Assembly: GCA_964600075.1 (NCBI GenBank)
Contig: CAZRIE010000087.1
Location: forward strand, 1 to 17,801
Length of the DNA: 17,801 bases
Direction of reading: 5' to 3'
From: CAZRIE01 sp964600075
Lineage (GTDB): Bacteria; Bacteroidota; Bacteroidia; Flavobacteriales; Flavobacteriaceae
Numbering within the stretch: position 1 is the stretch's first letter; each line of letters begins with the position of its first letter. Below are positions 14,423-17,801 of the stretch, piece by piece. The translations under genes and the position numbers were made by a program. The notes under the pieces were generated by a model, which saw only the letters and a program-made list of their open reading frames with translations, was not told where the DNA came from and ran no database searches.

Positions 14423-14525
14423 CCCCAGCCCTATGCCTCCCATACGGAGGAACCTGTTTCTAGACACCTTTGAATCCCTAGCTTTTTGTCAAATCTGCGC
14501 GCCTCCTTTTGGAGGGGCTCTGGGG
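14423..14525. repeat. About 100-bp inverted-repeat element in intergenic space
   Basis: CCCCAGCCC at 14423-14431 is matched in inverse, with a two-base insertion, by GGGGCTCTGGGG at 14514-14525. Immediately inside each arm is a small hairpin: CCTCC/GGAGG at 14436-14450 (loop CATAC) and CCTCC/GGAGG at 14502-14515 (loop TTTT). The interior shows no open frame. This is the layout of a small non-autonomous mobile element or a REP/BIME-like repeat. It fills much of the 284-nt gap between hemJ and the next minus-strand gene. Confidence 0.5.
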
Positions 14526-14584
14526 AGGACAATCAAGTAAAATGGTTTTCTATTTAACAGAAAAGGGAAATTTGTCGAACCCCC

Positions 14585-15268
14585 CTACTTCAAAATATCA
14601 AAAATTTTGAGATGTACAGAGTCAATGGGCGTGGTCGTACTATTTTTATCAGGAAATTGTTGATAGATATAGCGCAGTTTTCCGGTTTCGTCGAGCACCA
14701 AGAATTTGGGATCTTCGGGAATCGAGATATTATCAATATACCAAGAAATACATTCGTTCAGGATAGGAAAATCGGCTTTTTTGGCCATCGTAGGCCGCTC
14801 GCCGTTCTTCGCAATCAACGATACGGCATTATACAACCCCGTTTCTGTTAGAGCGTTCATCCCTTTTACATGAGACTTTCGTATTTGGCTAGGGTCTTTG
14901 TACAGACCGACCACGGTATATTTTCCTAAGAATTTTGATTTGGAAACCGCAGCACCCCGAGTATCATTAAATTCAAAATCAGGTAACGGTTGGCCCAGAA
15001 AATCAAAAACGCGGTAGGTTTCAGTATCATCTTCTTCTGTCATGACGACAATGGCGATATTCTCGATAATGGAATCTTGGGCCGTAACCCGTTCGAAAGT
15101 TTTGTAGGTAACTATTTGCGGGTTGTACTCCTGAGCTATTGCGGCAAGCCCTTTTTTAAAGGTAATTTCATCGACGAGGTCGTTATCGATTTTAAAGTAT
15201 TTCTGTGCCACCACACCTTGGGTGAAAAGGAAGGTCAAAAGAACTATGATATGGCCGGTAGTTTTCAT
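14585..15268 (-). CDS. Secreted thioredoxin-fold protein lacking CxxC
   Basis: A 227-residue protein with a signal peptide (IIVLLTFLFTQGVVA, cleavage expected near residue 21). An N-terminal region to about 90 has no recognised domain. From about 92 the pattern GQPLPDFEFNDTRG followed by FLGKYTVVGLYKDPSQIRK (113-131) and a late FLVLDETGKLRYIYQQF (189-205) is that of the TlpA/AhpC-TSA thioredoxin superfamily seen in Bacteroidota. Where the redox WCxxC should follow the beta-strand, the sequence is LYKDPSQI: no cysteine. The only cysteine is C173. So it is probably not a thiol oxidoreductase; it may be a binding or structural derivative. The frame extends to a TTG at 15298, but ATG 15268 begins the signal peptide directly and is preferred. 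Exact role unknown. Confidence 0.8.
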   Translation of the reverse strand: MKTTGHIIVLLTFLFTQGVVAQKYFKIDNDLVDEITFKKGLAAIAQEYNPQIVTYKTFERVTAQDSIIENIAIVVMTEEDDTETYRVFDFLGQPLPDFEFNDTRGAAVSKSKFLGKYTVVGLYKDPSQIRKSHVKGMNALTETGLYNAVSLIAKNGERPTMAKKADFPILNECISWYIDNISIPEDPKFLVLDETGKLRYIYQQFPDKNSTTTPIDSVHLKIFDILK

Positions 15269-15929
15269 CGGTACGTGGTACAATGCTCGTTCGGTCAAAA
15301 AATTAATATCCTAAATGTAATGAAAAAGTATGAAAACGGATTTCGGTTGATGCCCCCAAGTGCCAGACCGGACCGTTATCGAAGACCGCGAGAAACCACA
15401 AAAGCTTTTGGATGGTTTTATTACGGTAACCAAAATAGCTTACTACTTCGTAAAAATCAAATAGTAATATCGGCAGAGGGCTTTGGCTATTAGGTCGACA
15501 TCAACCAACCTAGCGGGGGTATATTTTAGGTCGAGTATCTTAGGTTTGTGGATTGATTTCTGCCAACATCTCCGTGTTTCTAGCTAAAAAGGGACTTCTA
15601 GGGTTGTTAAAATTGTGAGGGTTTGGTATTTTGCCGCAAATTCAAAATCACTAATACCTGAAAATGAATTATAAGTACATCAAATCATCTAGAGAATCAA
15701 TTCCAATCTTGTGTTTTAAATACGAACGCTGGAGATTTTTGAGAGTATAATCTTAGCACTTTCTTGTTTAAAATTGCCATTAAATAATTCAAAATTATCC
15801 ATACATTTAAAATTAATTAATTCGAATTTTAAGCTGTCCTATTTTCTGTAAAGGGGTACAGCACTAGACTTTTTTTATATGTAAGTTTTACTTAAAAATG
15901 ACGACCAATAGATGGTTTAAAATAATAAA
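15269..15929. other. Gene-poor stretch of about 660 nt
   Basis: No convincing complete gene. Two points stand out. First, + strand 15344-15493 is an open, coding-like stretch ending in TAG, with the sequence KAFGWFYYGNQNSLLLRK, but with no start of its own; upstream, its frame runs antisense to the thioredoxin-like gene. Second, minus strand about 15690-15800 holds short broken frames (MDNFELFNGNFKQESAK, and in another frame KHKIGIDSLDDLMYL), perhaps a decayed gene. The rest is AT-rich. GCTGT (15833-15837) and ACAGC (15858-15862) could pair ahead of a T-run at 15870-15876, a weak terminator candidate. TAAGTTTT at 15882-15889 is one base off a -7 element for the following gene. Confidence 0.5.
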
Positions 15930-16619
15930 ATGCAAAAAGAAACAATAAAAGTAGCTGTCGTATCAGACGTAGCCTGTCCCTGGTGTTATGTGGGCAAGCG
16001 CAGACTAGAAACCGCATTAAAGCAATGGAAAGGCGCCCCAGTGGATGTGACCTGGCATCCATTTCAGTTGGATCCGACTATACCCGAATCTGGTTTTGAC
16101 CGTGATACCTACCTCACTAATAAATTTGGTAATCTAGAACGCACCAAGGCCATGACCGATCGCCTTACCGAAGTAGGGGCAGAAGAAGGCATCACCTTTA
16201 ATTTCGGAGACCAGTGGTTGGCCGTAAATACATTGCCGTTACACCAATTGCTGCATGTAGCGGGAGAAGAAGGTTTTAAAGACGTACTTAAAGAGCGCTT
16301 TTTAAAAGCCTATTTTGATGAAAATCTACATCTTAACAAACCCAAAGTACTTATCAAAGTCATGGCAGAATACGGTTGGGATGCTGAAAAGACTAAACGC
16401 ATTCTTGCCGATGATAGCATTGCCTATGCAGTAAAACAAGAGATTGCACATTACCAACAACGTGGCGTTACCGGAGTTCCTTTTTTTATCATCAATGATA
16501 CATATGGGATTAGCGGTGCCCAGCCCGTTAGGGCGTTTTTAGATGCGTTTGCTCAGGTTTCACCTATTGAGGTGATAAGTGAAGGCGATAGTTGTGATCC
16601 GGTTACGGGGGAGTGTTAA
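15930..16619 (+). CDS. FrnE-like DsbA family oxidoreductase
   Basis: A 229-residue cytoplasmic thiol oxidoreductase of the DsbA/FrnE group, with no signal peptide. The active site CPWC is at residues 16-19 (VACPWCYVGKRR), the inserted helical domain follows (about 60-165), and the thioredoxin cis-proline loop is GVTGVPFFI near 184-192. The tail CDPVTGEC adds a second cysteine pair, as in many FrnE-like proteins. FrnE-type proteins have disulfide isomerase or oxidoreductase activity and are tied to oxidative stress; some relatives act in polyketide or glutathione-transferase-like reactions. ATG start at 15930 with an A-rich leader. The gene stands alone between two gene-poor stretches. Family confident; physiological partner unknown. 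Confidence 0.94.
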   Translation: MQKETIKVAVVSDVACPWCYVGKRRLETALKQWKGAPVDVTWHPFQLDPTIPESGFDRDTYLTNKFGNLERTKAMTDRLTEVGAEEGITFNFGDQWLAVNTLPLHQLLHVAGEEGFKDVLKERFLKAYFDENLHLNKPKVLIKVMAEYGWDAEKTKRILADDSIAYAVKQEIAHYQQRGVTGVPFFIINDTYGISGAQPVRAFLDAFAQVSPIEVISEGDSCDPVTGEC

Positions 16620-16987
16620 GGTTGGTTTACTAAAAATACGTATTTTAAAAAGGTCCCCTCCTTTTTTCAAGAAGGCGACGCAGGGGGAGCTGAAGCGATG
16701 GGCAGGTCGGGGTGGCAGGATTCGGATTCCCGTCACATTCCGTTGATAACCATACAGTTACAATATTTTTTCTAAAACAGGACACGTAAAAAGACACGTA
16801 ACCCGGCGTTTTGATGCTTTCGCATACTAAATATAAGAAAGGTATATCAAAACAGTGCAAATCGATGCGAATTTTATTATTAGTGGATATGGCGGTTCTG
16901 TAGCATCTGTAATATTTGAACTTATTTTTAGAAAATAATAGGAAACTTAAAAAACGTAAGTACCTGAAGATTAGTCTAAATATTTAT

Positions 16988-17017
16988 TTTGTTATGACCA
17001 AATTATTGTAAATTTTG
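16988..17017 (+). promoter_or_regulatory. Possible promoter upstream of the exonuclease gene
   Basis: TTTG at 16988-16991 is followed after 17 nt by TAAATTTTG at 17009-17017, i.e. TAnnnTTTG with one extra base compared with the Bacteroidota consensus. It lies outside the proposed cassette boundary at 17036, as an external promoter driving inserted genes would. Confidence 0.3.
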
Positions 17018-17035
17018 ACAGACGCGACAGAACCC

Positions 17036-17051
17036 AAGTTGTGGGTAATGC
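17036..17051 (+). repeat. Left flank of the cassette-like unit
   Basis: AAGTTGTGGGTAATGC, 39 nt before the exonuclease ATG, is the degenerate inverse of the right flank at 17661-17681, whose reverse complement reads AACGTTGTAGTGGGTGAGTGC split by small insertions. Shared blocks are GTTGT, GGGT and TGC. Confidence 0.5.
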
Positions 17052-17089
17052 AAAAACAGACTCTGATAAACAATTAAAAAACAATAAAC

Positions 17090-17659
17090 ATGTATTTATT
17101 TTTTGACACAGAAACTACTGGATTACCAAAAAATTGGAAAGCACCTATAACAGATTTGAATAACTGGCCAAGAATGATTCAAATTGCGTGGATTTTATGT
17201 GACAATAATGGGAATCGTATCGAATCATACAATTGCATAATTAAACCAGAAAATTTCAGCATTCCTATCGATTCTTCAAGAATTCACGGAATTTATACAG
17301 AGAAGGCTATTAATGAAGGTGAAAATCTTGAAAAAGTGCTCGTAAGGTTTAGTGAATTAGTTGAAAAATCTGATTTCATTGTAGCACATAATATTAGTTT
17401 TGATGAAAAAATCATTGGAGCGGAATTATTAAGAAAAAGAATTCATAGCGACTTTGGACGAAAAAGAAAATTATGTACTATGCAATCTTCGACAAATTAT
17501 TGTAAAATTTCCGGACCTTACGGATATAAATGGCCAAAATTATCAGAACTACATATAAAATTATTTGGAGTTGATTTTGATGAAGCTCACGATGCTTCAG
17601 TTGATATAGATGCAACAGAAAAGTGTTTTTGGGAAATGAGGAAAATAGGACTGATATAA
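17090..17659 (+). CDS. DEDDh-type 3'-5' exonuclease (DnaQ-like)
   Basis: A 189-residue stand-alone exonuclease of the RNase T/DnaQ superfamily. All five expected acidic/His ligands are visible: D6 and E8 in FFDTETTGLP (Exo I), D105 in VAHNISFDEKII (Exo II), and H167 with D172 in EAHDASVDID (Exo III, H-x4-D, hence DEDDh). It should remove nucleotides from 3' ends of DNA or RNA. The short length and absence of polymerase or BRCT domains separate it from DNA polymerase III epsilon fused forms. Its base composition and codon use are visibly more AT-rich than those of other genes here (frequent AAA, ATT, GAA, TTA), pointing to acquisition by transfer. It is flanked by inverted short repeats and followed by a long structured repeat, consistent with a mobile cassette. 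ATG start preceded by an A-rich leader. Confidence 0.93.
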   Translation: MYLFFDTETTGLPKNWKAPITDLNNWPRMIQIAWILCDNNGNRIESYNCIIKPENFSIPIDSSRIHGIYTEKAINEGENLEKVLVRFSELVEKSDFIVAHNISFDEKIIGAELLRKRIHSDFGRKRKLCTMQSSTNYCKISGPYGYKWPKLSELHIKLFGVDFDEAHDASVDIDATEKCFWEMRKIGLI

Positions 17660-17660
17660 A

Positions 17661-17801
17661 GCACTCACCCACTACAACGTTTATAAAACATTGCTATTAT
17701 AGGCTTTACTAGAGGTTCGTATTTATTTGCGAAGACCGCCAAACTTTTGAATTTGGCTTTTAAGAGGGAGTGTAATTTAAACTCTGTCCTCTTCACCTCC
17801 C
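17661..17801 (+). repeat. Strongly folded repeat after the exonuclease gene, cut by window end
   Basis: It starts one base after the stop codon with GCACTCACCCACTACAACGTT (17661-17681). Within it three hairpins follow in order: GGTTCG (17714-17719) with CGAA-GA-CC (17730-17737); GCCAAA (17738-17743) with TTTGGC (17752-17757); and AAGAGGGAGT (17762-17771) with ACTC-TGT-CCTCTT (17781-17793). The outer arm 17671-17696 has no partner inside the window; if this is an attC-like site, its complement should lie just beyond the edge. No open frame explains the conserved structure. Confidence 0.55.

Larger units (their letters stand above)
16620..17089. other. Non-coding stretch of about 470 nt with GC-rich repeat-like segment
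   Basis: Right after the FrnE-like gene lies a 14-bp AT-rich palindrome, AAAATACGTATTTT (16633-16646). From 16650 to about 16735 comes a GC-rich block with CCCCTCC, AGGGGGAG and GGTCGGGGTGGCAGG that is unlike the surrounding sequence and looks like a dispersed intergenic repeat. GACACGTAA occurs twice at 16781 and 16793. From about 16860 the sequence becomes very AT-rich up to the exonuclease gene. An open minus-strand frame of 71 codons over 16645-16860 is judged spurious. No tRNA, integrase or other gene is seen. Confidence 0.55.

Noticed and set aside
16690..16745. tRNA gene on the minus strand
   Set aside because: Only a T-loop/acceptor-like stretch is seen; the T-stem does not pair and there are no D or anticodon arms.
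16645..16860. Open minus-strand frame of 71 codons after the FrnE-like gene
   Set aside because: Composition is Pro/Arg/Leu-rich from a GC-rich repeat-like block, there is no promoter or recognisable domain, and the frame crosses non-coding features.

Overview
The window looks like chromosomal DNA of a marine-type Bacteroidota bacterium, most likely a member of the Flavobacteriaceae. Supporting signs are protein styles typical of that family (two-TM 67-aa protein, MarC, HupE/UreJ, NtrY-like kinase, Tat-exported Gfo/Idh/MocA oxidoreductase, bacilliredoxin), the general absence of strong Shine-Dalgarno sequences, and repeated occurrence of the Bacteroidota -7 promoter motif TAnnTTTG 10-30 nt before start codons. 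No rRNA, tRNA, CRISPR array, phage module or complete insertion sequence is visible.

Layout. 72-929 (+): MarC-family membrane protein and a small two-TM protein. 926-3674 (-): a run of HupE/UreJ-like protein, dCMP deaminase and S41 carboxy-terminal protease; the protease and the small + strand gene share their stop codons (926-929). 3822-4559 (-): membrane-anchored TerB/DnaJ protein bracketed by inverted copies of an 18-bp repeat. 4824-8321 (+): bacilliredoxin with a clear promoter and terminator, then a translationally coupled plsC/HD-hydrolase pair, then a Tat-signal oxidoreductase. 8335-15268 (-): radical SAM protein, a secreted 535-aa protein of unknown function, enoyl-CoA hydratase, an orphan NtrY-like histidine kinase, HemJ and a thioredoxin-fold protein without a CxxC motif. 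15930-16619 (+): FrnE-type DsbA-family oxidoreductase between two gene-poor stretches. 17090-17659 (+): an AT-rich DEDDh exonuclease gene bounded by inverted repeat sequences and followed by a strongly folded repeat that runs off the window.

Themes. Thiol and redox functions recur (bacilliredoxin, FrnE-like protein, thioredoxin-like protein, HemJ, Tat oxidoreductase), but only adjacency, not a shared pathway, is visible. Several genes (TerB/DnaJ, radical SAM, histidine kinase, HemJ) have a TAnnTTTG element shortly before an ATG or TTG start; for three of these the open frame runs on upstream through the promoter, so a longest-frame annotation would add false N-termini. 

The most interesting part is the right end. 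The exonuclease gene resembles a mobile cassette: a short flank at 17036-17051 is the degenerate inverse of a flank at 17661-17681, and the latter opens a series of nested hairpins reaching the window edge, reminiscent of an integron attC-like site. No integrase is present here, so this is a testable hypothesis rather than a conclusion. A second theme is dispersed intergenic repeats: three copies of an 18-bp CAGT-rich sequence, a TTGGAAT heptamer array, and two elements with inverted CCTCC/GGAGG-type ends.
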